Shown here: positions 37,698 through 47,243 of the stretch, one piece after another
Layout of the letters: each line of letters begins with the position of its first letter
Position numbering within the stretch: the stretch's first letter is position 1
NCBI GenBank assembly: GCA_021732975.1
Contig: JAKFWC010000023.1
Span: 124,001 to 188,000 of the forward strand
Length of the DNA stretch: 64,000 bases
Origin: Planctomycetaceae bacterium
GTDB taxonomy: Bacteria; Planctomycetota; Planctomycetia; Planctomycetales; Planctomycetaceae
Direction: 5' to 3'
Translations under genes and position numbers: made by a program
The notes under the pieces: generated by a model
Databases searched by the model: none
What the model was told of the DNA's origin: nothing
Seen by the model: the letters and a program-made list of their open reading frames with translations, nothing else

Positions 37698-38839
37698 CGC
37701 ACACTCCGTCGTGGCACCGCCGGGGTTTCGATCGATTCCTGGACACGGACCCCGCTCGACGCGTTGGCATCGGGTCCGCTATCGGCCATCGTCGCCTCAC
37801 GGTATCCGGTGACAATTGCCTGAACCCGCAAACGGGAATCGTTGAGCGCCACCAGCGAAACGGTGTCGTTCATCGCTCCCGGTGTCAGGGCCTTGAATTC
37901 GCGACGGACAGAAATCCCCGGACGACGCACAATCACGGTGACAATATCGTTGGCCCGCATCATCGGCACATCGACAACATCTCCTGCTGCCAGCGCTTGT
38001 CCGGCACGCAAACTGCGGGTGGTCTCTTTCCCAATCACGTCGCCGAGATGTTCCAACCCCACTTGGTCTTCAACGGCATCCACCCACATCAAGTCATCCG
38101 GACGAAGCGGAAACCCTTTCGGCGTGGTGTAGCGCACGGCAAGACGTTGTGGACGCGGTTTGATCTTCACCCGCACTTCCGCTTCCTGTCGTTCTTCGGT
38201 CCGAGCATCAACCCACCAGACGGTGAGCGGCGTGGCGGCATCACTCCGCAATGCTGCCGAACTGAAATGCAATTCTTCTGGTCGACAGCGGACGATGCGC
38301 TCAGCATCACTCGGCGCGATTTCACACTCGAAATCCACGTTCGTGCCGACTTCCGCAGGTTTGAACACCCGCTCCAGCACCGTCGCTAACAGGGCTTCCG
38401 CGCGACGCTGCTCGGATTCCGAAACAGCTTTCGGACGTGGCGGTGGTGATGTCCGGAACGGTTTTTCGATAACAGGCTTCGGGACGACATCCGCTGTCTT
38501 CACAGCGACTACGGGTGTGGTCGCTGCGGCCGTGACGACGACCCGGCGTTGTCCGCGGAATTCGATCGTCGTTAGATTCTCACCGCGGGCCTGCAGTTTC
38601 TGACGAATTTCATCGTAAGAAACCGGCAGCGTGCGACCGGCCGCGGGAGCCGGTCCCATCGGCAAGTCACGCAGGCTGGTGGCTCGACGCTCATCCGTTT
38701 CATGAATGGCAGCGAGATCACCCAACCGCATCACGCTGCCCGGCGGAACCGTAACCCGTTCGCGCAATTCGATCACCCCCGCGTCCACCACTGTGGCCGC
38801 GAGCAGGCAATACATCGAAACTGCGAAAACGGATTTCAT
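37694..38839 (-). CDS. flgA: Flagellar P-ring assembly chaperone, extended
   Basis: From the ATG at 38839, 381 residues with a signal peptide (MKSVFAVSMYCLLAATVVDA). The C-terminal ~130 residues match the FlgA SAF-like domain: GFPLRPDDLMWVDAVEDQV, VIGKETTRSLRAGQALAAGD and VPMMRANDIVTVIVRRPGIS. The N-terminal ~200 residues are an extra domain with a Pro/Lys-rich linker (PKPVIEKPFRTSPPPRPKAV), much longer than enterobacterial FlgA (~220). It chaperones FlgI in the periplasm during P-ring assembly. Translationally coupled to flgH (4-base overlap) and follows flgG after 14 bases. Confidence 0.9.
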   Translation of the reverse strand: MKSVFAVSMYCLLAATVVDAGVIELRERVTVPPGSVMRLGDLAAIHETDERRATSLRDLPMGPAPAAGRTLPVSYDEIRQKLQARGENLTTIEFRGQRRVVVTAAATTPVVAVKTADVVPKPVIEKPFRTSPPPRPKAVSESEQRRAEALLATVLERVFKPAEVGTNVDFECEIAPSDAERIVRCRPEELHFSSAALRSDAATPLTVWWVDARTEERQEAEVRVKIKPRPQRLAVRYTTPKGFPLRPDDLMWVDAVEDQVGLEHLGDVIGKETTRSLRAGQALAAGDVVDVPMMRANDIVTVIVRRPGISVRREFKALTPGAMNDTVSLVALNDSRLRVQAIVTGYREATMADSGPDANASSGVRVQESIETPAVPRRSVR

Positions 38840-38853
38840 ACCGAGAACCAAAC

Positions 38854-39654
38854 TTAGAACCGTCGCAGTTGTGCCACCATCTGGAGCAACTGATCGGAGG
38901 CTTGCACCACCTGGCTGTTGAACTCGACGTTGCGCTGCGTCTTGATCAAGTCCACCAATTCCCGCACGGGCTCTGTATTGGACGCTTCGAGAAAACTCTG
39001 CCGCAGCGTGCCGAGGCCGAGTGTGCCCGGTGTGCCGAGTTGTGGCTGTCCGGAAGCGTCGCTGATCTGATAGAGCGTATCGCCGACGTGCATCAAGCCT
39101 TCCGGGTTGATGAAGCGGGCGACGCTGATCTGGCCCAGTTGCTGCAATTGCGTAGACCCCGCCTGTGTCGCGGAGACGATACCGTCGACCGAGATGCCAA
39201 TGTCGAGCACATCGTTGGGAATGGTGATCGGCGGGTCGAGAATCAGGCCGCGATTTGCCGTCGAGAGGACCAGCGCTCCGGTCGAGTTGACGCTGAATTG
39301 ACCGTTCCGCGTGAAGTAGGTATCCCCGCCTTCGGTCACCTGAAAAAAGCCATTTCCGGCGATAGCGACATCGAGTTGACGGTTCGTACTGATCAGACTG
39401 CCTTGCGTGAAATCGGGCTGCGTGGCCCCCACGCGAACCCCGGAGCCCGCGAAGACCCCTTCGGGCATAATGTTACCCTGGTTGTCCTGCGTCCCCGGCG
39501 GTTTGTAATACTGATAGAACATGTCCTCAAAGTCGGTGCGCGACCGCTTGAACGCCGTCGTGCCAGCGTTCGCGAGGTTGTTCGAGATCACATCGAGATT
39601 GAAAATGTAGGCGTCCATGCCGGACGCAGCGGAGTTCATCGCTCGATAGAGCAT
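38854..39654 (-). CDS. flgG: Flagellar distal rod protein
   Basis: A 266-residue rod protein, normal length (E. coli ~260). The N terminus has the rod signature SAASGMDAYIFNLDVISNNL followed by ANAGTTAFKRSR. The middle has LDVAIAGNGFFQVTEGGDTY and the C terminus EASNTEPVRELVDLIKTQRN, ending in QLLQMVAQLRRF. It forms the distal rod crossing the periplasm. Second gene of the operon, 35 bases after flgF. No signal peptide, as expected for a type III export substrate. Confidence 0.95.
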   Translation of the reverse strand: MLYRAMNSAASGMDAYIFNLDVISNNLANAGTTAFKRSRTDFEDMFYQYYKPPGTQDNQGNIMPEGVFAGSGVRVGATQPDFTQGSLISTNRQLDVAIAGNGFFQVTEGGDTYFTRNGQFSVNSTGALVLSTANRGLILDPPITIPNDVLDIGISVDGIVSATQAGSTQLQQLGQISVARFINPEGLMHVGDTLYQISDASGQPQLGTPGTLGLGTLRQSFLEASNTEPVRELVDLIKTQRNVEFNSQVVQASDQLLQMVAQLRRF

Positions 39655-39689
39655 CGTCAGACTTCCTGTCGACGGTCGTCAAAAATCGG

Positions 39690-40457
39690 TTAGCGTCGCG
39701 GGACGCTTTGAATCAGTTGGCCGAGCATTTCGTCCACATGCTTCATCATGTTCATGTTCATCTCGAAAACGCGGGCGGTTTGAATCAGCTCGACCATCCC
39801 TTCGACGGGGTTCATCGCCGATTCTTCGAGCACACCCTGCCGCAGTTGAGCCGTGACCGAAGGTTGCACGGCCCCCGCGGCGGTGTAATGGTTGTCGCCT
39901 TCTTTCTTGAGCGAGGCGTAATCGGTTGGTTCGACGATCGCGAGTTGGCCAAGGGGTACGACGGTGCCGCCGAAACTGGTGCCGCTGACCATGCCGTCCG
40001 CGGCGATCGCAATGTTTTGTGTTTCTGGAGGGATGACGATGGGTTCCCCGTCCACCGACAGGACTGTGGCACCGTCGCTGGCGGAGACAATTGCGCCGTT
40101 AGGATCGAGCGTCAAATGGCCATCGCGGGTGAGAAACGTGTCCTGCCCGTTCGAGACCTGCAGAAACCCGTCTCCTACGACGGCGACATCGAGTTGGGCG
40201 TTGGTGACGTTGAGCGGTCCCTGACGGTGATCAGTCACCGTCGCCACCAGTTCCACACCGCCGGTTTGGCGCTCCAGAGTGTCCGGAATGGAATTGGATT
40301 GGAGATGCGTCACATCGTAAGGGAGATGCGCACGGAACAGCGGGATATCGGGTTTGAAACCGGTCGTCCCGGCATTCGCCATATTGTTGGCGAGAATGGA
40401 TTGACGAAGGGCCTGCGTTTCCGCGCCTTGTGCAGAAAGGTACAGCCCGTAGTTCAT
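39690..40457 (-). CDS. flgF: Flagellar proximal rod protein FlgF-like
   Basis: From the ATG at 40457, 255 residues opening MNYGLYLSAQGAETQALRQS then ILANNMANAGTTGFKPDIPL, the rod/hook N-terminal motif. LDVAVVGDGFLQVSNGQDTF and the C-terminal ESAMNPVEGMVELIQTARVF with the final helix are also typical. The pairing with flgG and the short length favour FlgF over FlgE. The in-frame upstream start at 40538 adds residues unlike the family. It is the first gene of the flagellar operon, whose promoter must lie in 40458-40625. Confidence 0.9.
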   Translation of the reverse strand: MNYGLYLSAQGAETQALRQSILANNMANAGTTGFKPDIPLFRAHLPYDVTHLQSNSIPDTLERQTGGVELVATVTDHRQGPLNVTNAQLDVAVVGDGFLQVSNGQDTFLTRDGHLTLDPNGAIVSASDGATVLSVDGEPIVIPPETQNIAIAADGMVSGTSFGGTVVPLGQLAIVEPTDYASLKKEGDNHYTAAGAVQPSVTAQLRQGVLEESAMNPVEGMVELIQTARVFEMNMNMMKHVDEMLGQLIQSVPRR

Positions 40458-40624
40458 GACCAAAATCTCGAAGGAGGTACGCTCTTCGAGAAAATCGGCT
40501 AGAAACGCCCGCAACTTCAGTGAAACCGTCAAACTCAACGCGAATTCCGCAATTTGCCGTCTCGGTGATGGGATGAACTCACGTCAGAGCTACGGCCGTT
40601 AGGGTGTGAGTTCAGGACGAGACG

Positions 40625-40678
40625 CAAAAATAAAACCGCCCCGCGATTCCTTATGGATTCGCGGGGCGGTCGCTTTTC
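40625..40678 (-). terminator. Terminator of the YTV-repeat gene
   Basis: On the minus strand, GACCGCCCCGCGAATCC pairs with GGAATCGCGGGGCGGT around ATAA and is followed by TTTATTTTT. It lies about 40 bases after the YTV gene stop and insulates it from the flagellar operon. The GC core matches the terminator at 22261-22295. Confidence 0.95.
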
Positions 40679-40713
40679 ATGAACTCCACCCGGTGAGCCG
40701 GGCGAAACTCCAC

Positions 40714-42471
40714 TTACTTGCAGCAGGCCGGAGCAGCCGGAGCACAACCACCGCATGCGGGGGCCGGAGCCGGAACCATGACCTTCTTTTCGACCATCCG
40801 GCAGACCTGAACCTGGACTTCCTTCTCGACGCAGACGGGGACGTTGACCGTGTAGGTCTCGGTCTTTTCTTCCGTCACGCATTCGTTGGTCGTCACGGTG
40901 TATTCTTCCGTACGGGTCTTCGGGACACAGACCTGGAAGCTGACCGTACGGGTCTGCGTTTCCGGAACGATTTCACAGACCTGCTTCTGAGCCGTCTTGG
41001 TCTCTTCTTTGCAGGTCGTGACCTGGTACTCGTACTCTTCCGTGACCGGAACCACTTCGCACACCTTGACGGTGTATTTGCGGGTTTCCGGATGGCAGGC
41101 TTGCACTGTGTAGGAGTATTCCTGCTCGCTGGGGACCATCTCGCAGACCTTAACCGTACGGGTTTGGGTTTGCGGGACGCAGGTCGTCACGTTGTAGGAA
41201 TATTCCTGTTCGCTGGGGACCATCTCGCAGACCTTGACCGTGCGGGTCTGGGTTTGCGGGACGCAGGTCGTCACGTTGTAGGAGTATTCCTGCTCGCTGG
41301 GGACCATCTCGCAGACCTTAACCGTACGGGTCTGGGTTTGCGGGACGCAGGTCGTCACGTTGTAGGTGTACTCTTCGGTCGAGCAAACCATTTCGTTGAC
41401 GGTGTACTGCACTTCGCGCTGCACGATGTTCGATTGCCAAACCCACCGCATGGTCGGACCGCAGCTGCCGCAGGCTTGGGCATAACTGCCGCAAGCAGCC
41501 GGGGCGCATCCGCCACAGGCACCGCAAGCCGGAGCACAACCACCGCAGGCCGGGGCGGCCGGGGCACACGCCGGCGCGGCGATTTCCTGCTGGACCCATT
41601 GCCCCTTGTCTTCGCAGACGGTCGTGGTTTTTACGGTCGGAACGCACTTCTGCACCTGACGGGTACCGGTCTTGGCTTCTGTTTGCGGAACCAGGACGGT
41701 GTAGGTTTGTTCGACATCTTTCCACGACGGCGTGTGAACGATGCGCTTCGCCGTTTTGGTTTCCGTTTGCGGAACCATCACGGTGTAGGACTGTTCGACA
41801 TCTTTCCACGACGGTGTGTGAACGATGCGCTTCGCCGTTTTGGTTTCCGTTTGCGGAACCATCACGGTGTAGGACTGTTCGACATCTTTCCACGACGGTG
41901 TGTGGACGATGCGCTTCGCTGTCTTGGTTTCCGTGTGCGGAACCATCACGGTCGTTTCTTTTTCAACGTCCTTCCAGTTCGTCTGGTTGACCGTGCGCGT
42001 TCCCTTCTTGGTTTCGGTGACGGGGACCATGACGGTGTAAGTCACGTCGACGGTCTTCATGACCTGCTTGTTGACCGTGTAGGTCTCTTCGCGAGTCTGA
42101 GTTTCCATCTCGTTGTACGTGACTTCCCGAGTCTTGGTCTCGGTCTTCGGGACCAACCGCTGAACGGTAAATTTCCGTTCTTGCGTCTGCGGTTGATACT
42201 CGGTCACGGACACCTTACGGGTTTCCGTGACTGTTTCCGGAACCATGATTGTCTGTTCGATCATTGCCGGTGCGGGAGCCGGTGCACAAGGCGCGGCGAC
42301 AGCACAAGGCGCGGCCTGACCGCAGCCAGTTGTGCAACCGGAGCAAACCGGTTGCGGGGCACACGTCGTCGGACACGGAGCACAACATCCCCGGGACCGG
42401 TAGCTCTTCGCTTCGGCAGTCGACACTACCAAGCAGGTTGCTACAACCAACCACATACAAACAAACTTCAC
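40714..42471 (-). CDS. Cys/Pro-rich YTV-repeat cell-wall protein
   Basis: A 585-residue exported protein of the planctomycete YTV family, proposed to be cysteine-cross-linked surface proteins. It starts at GTG 42471 after AGAGGGGG; the signal peptide (MWLVVATCLVVSTAEA region) is followed by a Cys/Pro/Ala-rich stretch (CCAPCPTTCAPQPVCSGC). Two repeat blocks follow, both with a 28-residue period. One is VMVPQTETKTAKRIVHTPSW with KDVEQSYT (about 160-270) and the other VTTCVPQTQTRTVKVCEMVP with SEQEYSYN (about 370-460). A second cysteine-rich segment lies between them and a third at the end (CGGCAPAAPACCK). Flanking units within a block are nearly identical at the DNA level. Monocistronic, with its own terminator. 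Confidence 0.88.
   Translation of the reverse strand: MKFVCMWLVVATCLVVSTAEAKSYRSRGCCAPCPTTCAPQPVCSGCTTGCGQAAPCAVAAPCAPAPAPAMIEQTIMVPETVTETRKVSVTEYQPQTQERKFTVQRLVPKTETKTREVTYNEMETQTREETYTVNKQVMKTVDVTYTVMVPVTETKKGTRTVNQTNWKDVEKETTVMVPHTETKTAKRIVHTPSWKDVEQSYTVMVPQTETKTAKRIVHTPSWKDVEQSYTVMVPQTETKTAKRIVHTPSWKDVEQTYTVLVPQTEAKTGTRQVQKCVPTVKTTTVCEDKGQWVQQEIAAPACAPAAPACGGCAPACGACGGCAPAACGSYAQACGSCGPTMRWVWQSNIVQREVQYTVNEMVCSTEEYTYNVTTCVPQTQTRTVKVCEMVPSEQEYSYNVTTCVPQTQTRTVKVCEMVPSEQEYSYNVTTCVPQTQTRTVKVCEMVPSEQEYSYTVQACHPETRKYTVKVCEVVPVTEEYEYQVTTCKEETKTAQKQVCEIVPETQTRTVSFQVCVPKTRTEEYTVTTNECVTEEKTETYTVNVPVCVEKEVQVQVCRMVEKKVMVPAPAPACGGCAPAAPACCK
41110..41360 (-). repeat. 84-base tandem repeats coding 28-residue YTV units (C-terminal block)
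   Basis: Three successive units coding YNVTTCVPQTQTRTVKVCEM and VPSEQEYS, 84 bases each, almost identical in DNA, e.g. GACCATCTCGCAGACCTT recurring every 84 bases. They continue into diverged units on both sides. Confidence 0.9.
41700..41960 (-). repeat. 84-base tandem repeats coding 28-residue units (N-terminal block)
   Basis: Three units coding YTVMVPQTETKTAKRIVHTP and SWKDVEQS. GGTGTAGGACTGTTCGACAT occurs at 41782 and again at 41866, exactly 84 bases apart. The period equals that of the C-terminal block though the sequence differs. Confidence 0.9.
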
Positions 42472-42845
42472 TCTAAACCCCCTCTATTTGACCCACATCG
42501 CCAGACCTGCGGAACCCCCCGCAAGGCCTAATTGATACGCAGCATGTACAACGATAAAACGGAATCTCCCGATCAGGGTGAATGGGGGAGATGCGTGAAA
42601 TGGTATAGATGGCGCGCTGTCGGTGTCTAGCTAAAAGCGTACGCAGCACCCCGGAAATGTTTTCGCAGGCGTGATTTCCCGCTTTTTTTCAGTGGGTAGA
42701 GCGATCACATCAAAAAAATTCATGCATTGGAGAATGCGCTTCGTGAGCGATTTTCGACTGCGTTGCTTGTTGAAGCGCCATCAGGCAGGCGCAGAAGCAG
42801 CCATCCAGGGACTTCTGCGGGTGCTCTCATCATGACCGCGTGAGA
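42472..42845. other. Intergenic region upstream of the YTV gene
   Basis: This 374-base stretch contains an AT-rich part (about 42670-42730) and presumably the YTV promoter nearer 42472-42620. I see no gene, repeat or hairpin that I can defend. The apt gene ends at 42846. Confidence 0.4.
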
Positions 42846-43382
42846 TCAGGCTTCACTGTCGTAATCGATCAGACTCACGATTCGATGCGGCTGCAGTCGC
42901 TTCCGTCCTTGGAGAAAGCTCAGCTCGATGAGGAATCCCAGACCAACCACTTCCGCGCCGCTGAGTTCCGCCAATCGCAGGCAGGCTTCGATCGTTCCGC
43001 CCGTGGCGAGCAAATCGTCGATGAGCAGCACGCGCGATCCCGGCTCGAGGGCATCGATGTGCATTTCGAGCGTATCGCTGCCGTATTCGAGATCGTAGCG
43101 GAACTGCCGCGTTTTGTGCGGCAACTTGCCAGGTTTGCGGACGGGGACAAACGACGCTCCCAGGCGCAGCGCCAGCGGAGCGGCAAAGATGAATCCGCGC
43201 GATTCCGCCGCCAGAATTGCCGTTGGCTTCGCAGACGCAAACTCTTCCGCAAAACGATCAATCACTTCCCCAAACGCCAGGGGATTCGCCAGCAACGGGG
43301 TGATATCACGGAACATGATCCCCGGCTTGGGGAAATCGACCACGTTGCGGATGTACTGCTTGAGTTGATGCGGATCCGTCAT
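42846..43382 (-). CDS. apt: Adenine phosphoribosyltransferase
   Basis: From the ATG at 43382, 178 residues, the usual Apt length; the longer frame runs through a repeat and is rejected. It salvages adenine to AMP using PRPP. Marks are [20 protein letters not shown] near the N terminus, [30 protein letters not shown] and the PRPP-binding loop [20 protein letters not shown]. All catalytic parts are present. It lies on the same strand as the EEP-family gene upstream, but an inverted repeat and 216 bases separate them. Confidence 0.95.
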   Translation of the reverse strand: MTDPHQLKQYIRNVVDFPKPGIMFRDITPLLANPLAFGEVIDRFAEEFASAKPTAILAAESRGFIFAAPLALRLGASFVPVRKPGKLPHKTRQFRYDLEYGSDTLEMHIDALEPGSRVLLIDDLLATGGTIEACLRLAELSGAEVVGLGFLIELSFLQGRKRLQPHRIVSLIDYDSEA

Positions 43383-43501
43383 GCGACGAACGTCTTCCAA
43401 ATCACAGGGACAATAGGGGACACGACACCACACGGCGTGGCCATTCCCGGCGGGTGAGCAAACCAAATCGCCGAGCCAAGCACAAGTCTGCGGCGCAACC
43501 A

Positions 43502-43590
43502 CACCAGCCCGCAGCGCCAGCAAGGGTGTCCGCCGCCCGCTCTCCAGCGAAACAGAGAAGTTCGCCCGTCGCTTGCGCTCCGGTCTGGGA
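43502..43590. repeat. Diverged inverted repeat, CAGCCCGCAGCGC / GTCCGGAGCGCAAGC families
   Basis: The left arm 43502-43530 (CACCAGCCCGCAGCGCCAGC) and the right arm 43563-43590 (CGCCCGTCGCTTGCGCTCCG) are imperfect reverse complements. The left belongs to the AGCAAGGG word family and the right to the AGCGACGG family, so this copy links the two. It lies between the EEP gene and apt. Confidence 0.75.
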
Positions 43591-43598
43591 CGAACCGC

Positions 43599-44729
43599 TT
43601 ATCGCGCCAATTCCGCGGCGATGAGATGATGGTCGGAGCCGATACTGCGACCGATCGTGCATTGCCGAATCGACCACTCGGGGGAACAGAGGATGTGATC
43701 GATCCGGGCCCACGGCATGTACGCCGGCCAGTTGGAGTGGACTTTCACCGGTGAGGTGTAGCCGAAGCCGATCCCGGCGATGTCGAAGCTGCTGCGGAGA
43801 TCGCCCCAATACTCTTGAAACAACGTGCTCGATGTTGGCGTATTGAAGTCACCACAGACAATCAGGGGACGGCCCTCGACTTGAGAATCAATCGCCTGGC
43901 GTAATTCGGCGCACTCCGCAGCGCGAAGGATTTGGAACGATTCGACATCCCCTCCTGCTTCTCCCGAAAGAAGTGACCCTTTGTGAATGGACTGCAAACC
44001 CCGGCGGGCCGTCATCTGGTGGATATCGGCCAGCACGATGGGACCATCCGGCGTAGTGATTTCGATCAATAACCCCGTGGGTCGATCAAAAGCCTCCGTG
44101 TCGATGTGCGAAATCTCCCGCAGCGGAAACTTCGACGCAACGAAGAAATAGTCGTAATGCAGCGTATGCCAGTCGGGGAACGATTCTTTCAACAACGGAT
44201 GGTTGCCGCGAGCTTCCTGCAAGGCCACGACATCCGGCTGGAACTGATGCACTTCGCGTAGCACGTCGGCAAAGTTTGGTTTGTAGCCCTGGACGTTGCA
44301 GCTCACGATTCGTAGCGCGGCGGTTTGGGTTGGCGTAGTGGTGACGAATGATCCCGTGAATCCCGGAGCACGAAACTCCATCAGCGGTCCCAACACCATC
44401 AGGAACGCGATCAGATTGATCCACAACGAGGGCCGATGCCAAATCAACCCCGCGACGGCAAGAACTAAGGATGGAATCGCCCAAGGCGACCGCGGCAAGT
44501 ACGTGATGGCCGTGCTCACCCACCAGTGTTCCGAGACGACGAACACCAGCAGCAACGTGCCGATCACCACGGCGAGATTGATCCCCGACAGCGCCCAGAC
44601 CAGCCGTGGAATCCGTGACGGCGGCGTAGCGACCACGGTTTTCGTTCGCGGCGGCGAGAGGGTTGCGGTGCTCACGGATTCGGATTCCTGCGCGGTACGG
44701 ACAGCCTGCGTTGTAATCGGAAGTGGCAC
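43599..44729 (-). CDS. Membrane-anchored endonuclease/exonuclease/phosphatase-family protein
   Basis: A 376-residue protein with three N-terminal transmembrane helices (about 45-120) followed by an EEP domain. The domain shows the metal/phosphate residues of the fold: RIVSCNVQGYKPNFADV, ALQEARGN (catalytic Glu), LADIHQM, LIVCGDFNTP (Asp-Asn) and the final GSDHHLIAAEL (Asp-His). It is therefore likely an active phosphodiesterase or phosphatase outside the cytoplasm, on DNA, phospholipid or another phosphate ester. It precedes apt and follows the polysaccharide cluster on the same strand, after 63 bases, so it may belong to that cluster. Confidence 0.82.
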   Translation of the reverse strand: MPLPITTQAVRTAQESESVSTATLSPPRTKTVVATPPSRIPRLVWALSGINLAVVIGTLLLVFVVSEHWWVSTAITYLPRSPWAIPSLVLAVAGLIWHRPSLWINLIAFLMVLGPLMEFRAPGFTGSFVTTTPTQTAALRIVSCNVQGYKPNFADVLREVHQFQPDVVALQEARGNHPLLKESFPDWHTLHYDYFFVASKFPLREISHIDTEAFDRPTGLLIEITTPDGPIVLADIHQMTARRGLQSIHKGSLLSGEAGGDVESFQILRAAECAELRQAIDSQVEGRPLIVCGDFNTPTSSTLFQEYWGDLRSSFDIAGIGFGYTSPVKVHSNWPAYMPWARIDHILCSPEWSIRQCTIGRSIGSDHHLIAAELAR

Positions 44730-44792
44730 GTTTCCGGAAGGGGAATCGCCGTCTCCCGGCTGCTTCTTCGCATCCGGGAGGCTTGGGGAGTG

Positions 44793-45989
<1,197 letters not shown>

Positions 45990-46005
45990 TTTCGTTGTTG
46001 TCTTT

Positions 46006-46078
46006 CCCAGTCCGGAGCGCAAGCGACGGGCGAAATCTGGAGTTCATCTGCCATCCGTCGCTCGCGCGCCGGACTGTG
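46006..46078. repeat. Inverted repeat, GTCCGGAGCGCAAGCGACGG family (copy 2)
   Basis: The left arm 46006-46030 (CCCAGTCCGGAGCGCAAGCG) and the right arm 46054-46078 (CCGTCGCTCGCGCGCCGGAC) are reverse complements with few mismatches and a spacer of about 23 bases. The left arm is almost the same as 8903-8926 in an unrelated gap. It lies between two co-directional cluster genes. Confidence 0.85.
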
Positions 46079-46090
46079 ACGGGAAAAACA

Positions 46091-47242
46091 TCACGCGGTT
46101 GTCTTGTGCCACGTCACCTGATAGCGCGAGCGCAGGGCATCCCACAGGGCCTGGGCCGTGGTGATGTTGAGCGTCAAAAATATCAGGAACGGGCCGAATA
46201 GCGTGGATCGACGACCGACGCGCTGGAACGTCCAGCCAATGATTCCCGCGGCGTAGCATCCGCACTGGGCGATCAACAGCAGTACGTATACATTCTCATT
46301 TCGTAATAGGCCGCTCGTGACCAGTGCCGTCAGCAGCCACACAGGCGAAGTCAACCGGGCGAGCTTGTGCGACACGAACTCGAACCACAGCGGGTTGCAC
46401 CACGGCAGTAACCATTGCGGATACTGCACGATCAATTGGGCCGCGCCGGCGATGGTTCGCCGCTTGCGCACCGATTCCTGCTGAGTCGATGCCGAGGGAC
46501 GGTCGTAGGCAACGGCGCCGCGTTCAAACAAACAGCGATACCCCTGCGACACGATCTGCAATGGGATGGCAACATCGTCGAGGATCGTGCTGTCATGAAT
46601 CGGCCGGAACAATTCGCGACGAATCAGATAACACGCCCCGGTCGCCCCGGGGACACCGCGGAACTGGCTTTCGGCTTCGCGAATAAACTTTTCGTAGCGC
46701 CAATACAGACCGATTCCTTCCCCCGCCGTGGTCGTGGATTCGTCCGCCTGCAGCACGAGTTCTCCCGAGACCACGCCGACGCGGGCATCGGCAAAATTCG
46801 GCAGCGTCGCCATCAGGAAATCCGGGGCGAAATCCTGCCGCACATCCGTCAGCAAAATGATGTCACCCTGTGCGAGCGGTACGAGGTCGTTAATCACCGA
46901 GGGCTTGCCGCGACGTTCCGCGTACGGCATCCACCTTACCCGCGGATCGGCATACGTCTGCACCAGATGAGCCGCATCGTCGGTCGAACCGTCGGAGCCG
47001 ACGAGAATCTCGATGATCTGGTCGGTGCGATCCATCGCGAGCAAACTGTTGAGTTTGCGACGAATCTGTCCTGCTTCGTTATGAACCACGAGGATGACCG
47101 ACACGCAAGCCGAAATCGGGGCGCGTTGTACGGTATGGCCACGCCAGCGCCCCAGCATCCACACCAGCAACGGATAGCCCGCATAGATGTAAACCAGGGC
47201 TGCGAGACTGAACCAGCACAGCAGTTGCAGCAGCAGATGCAT
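46091..47242 (-). CDS. Membrane-bound family 2 glycosyltransferase
   Basis: A 383-residue protein with an N-terminal TM helix, a GT-A catalytic domain and three or four C-terminal TM helices. Catalytic marks are SVILVVHNEAGQIRRKLN, LVGSDGSTDD, the acidic IILLTDVRQDFAP (DxD-like), and STILDDVAIPLQIVSQGYRC (catalytic ED-type), followed by a QQESVRKRRT stretch in the place of the QxxRW motif. It resembles processive or undecaprenyl-linked synthases, so it may elongate a polysaccharide at the inner membrane. Its ATG lies 2 bases before the preceding gene's stop position, i.e. a 1-base gap, so the genes are coupled. Confidence 0.88.
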   Translation of the reverse strand: MHLLLQLLCWFSLAALVYIYAGYPLLVWMLGRWRGHTVQRAPISACVSVILVVHNEAGQIRRKLNSLLAMDRTDQIIEILVGSDGSTDDAAHLVQTYADPRVRWMPYAERRGKPSVINDLVPLAQGDIILLTDVRQDFAPDFLMATLPNFADARVGVVSGELVLQADESTTTAGEGIGLYWRYEKFIREAESQFRGVPGATGACYLIRRELFRPIHDSTILDDVAIPLQIVSQGYRCLFERGAVAYDRPSASTQQESVRKRRTIAGAAQLIVQYPQWLLPWCNPLWFEFVSHKLARLTSPVWLLTALVTSGLLRNENVYVLLLIAQCGCYAAGIIGWTFQRVGRRSTLFGPFLIFLTLNITTAQALWDALRSRYQVTWHKTTA

Positions 47243-47243
47243 C

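Noticed and set aside
40606..42531. A 641-residue ORF on the plus strand over the YTV gene
   Set aside because: It is antisense to the well-supported YTV repeat protein and its composition (many R, H, F, L) is a shadow of the repeats; no ribosome site.
43383..43523. Longer apt from 43523
   Set aside because: It adds about 47 residues unlike Apt and reads through a repeat; ATG at 43382 is used.
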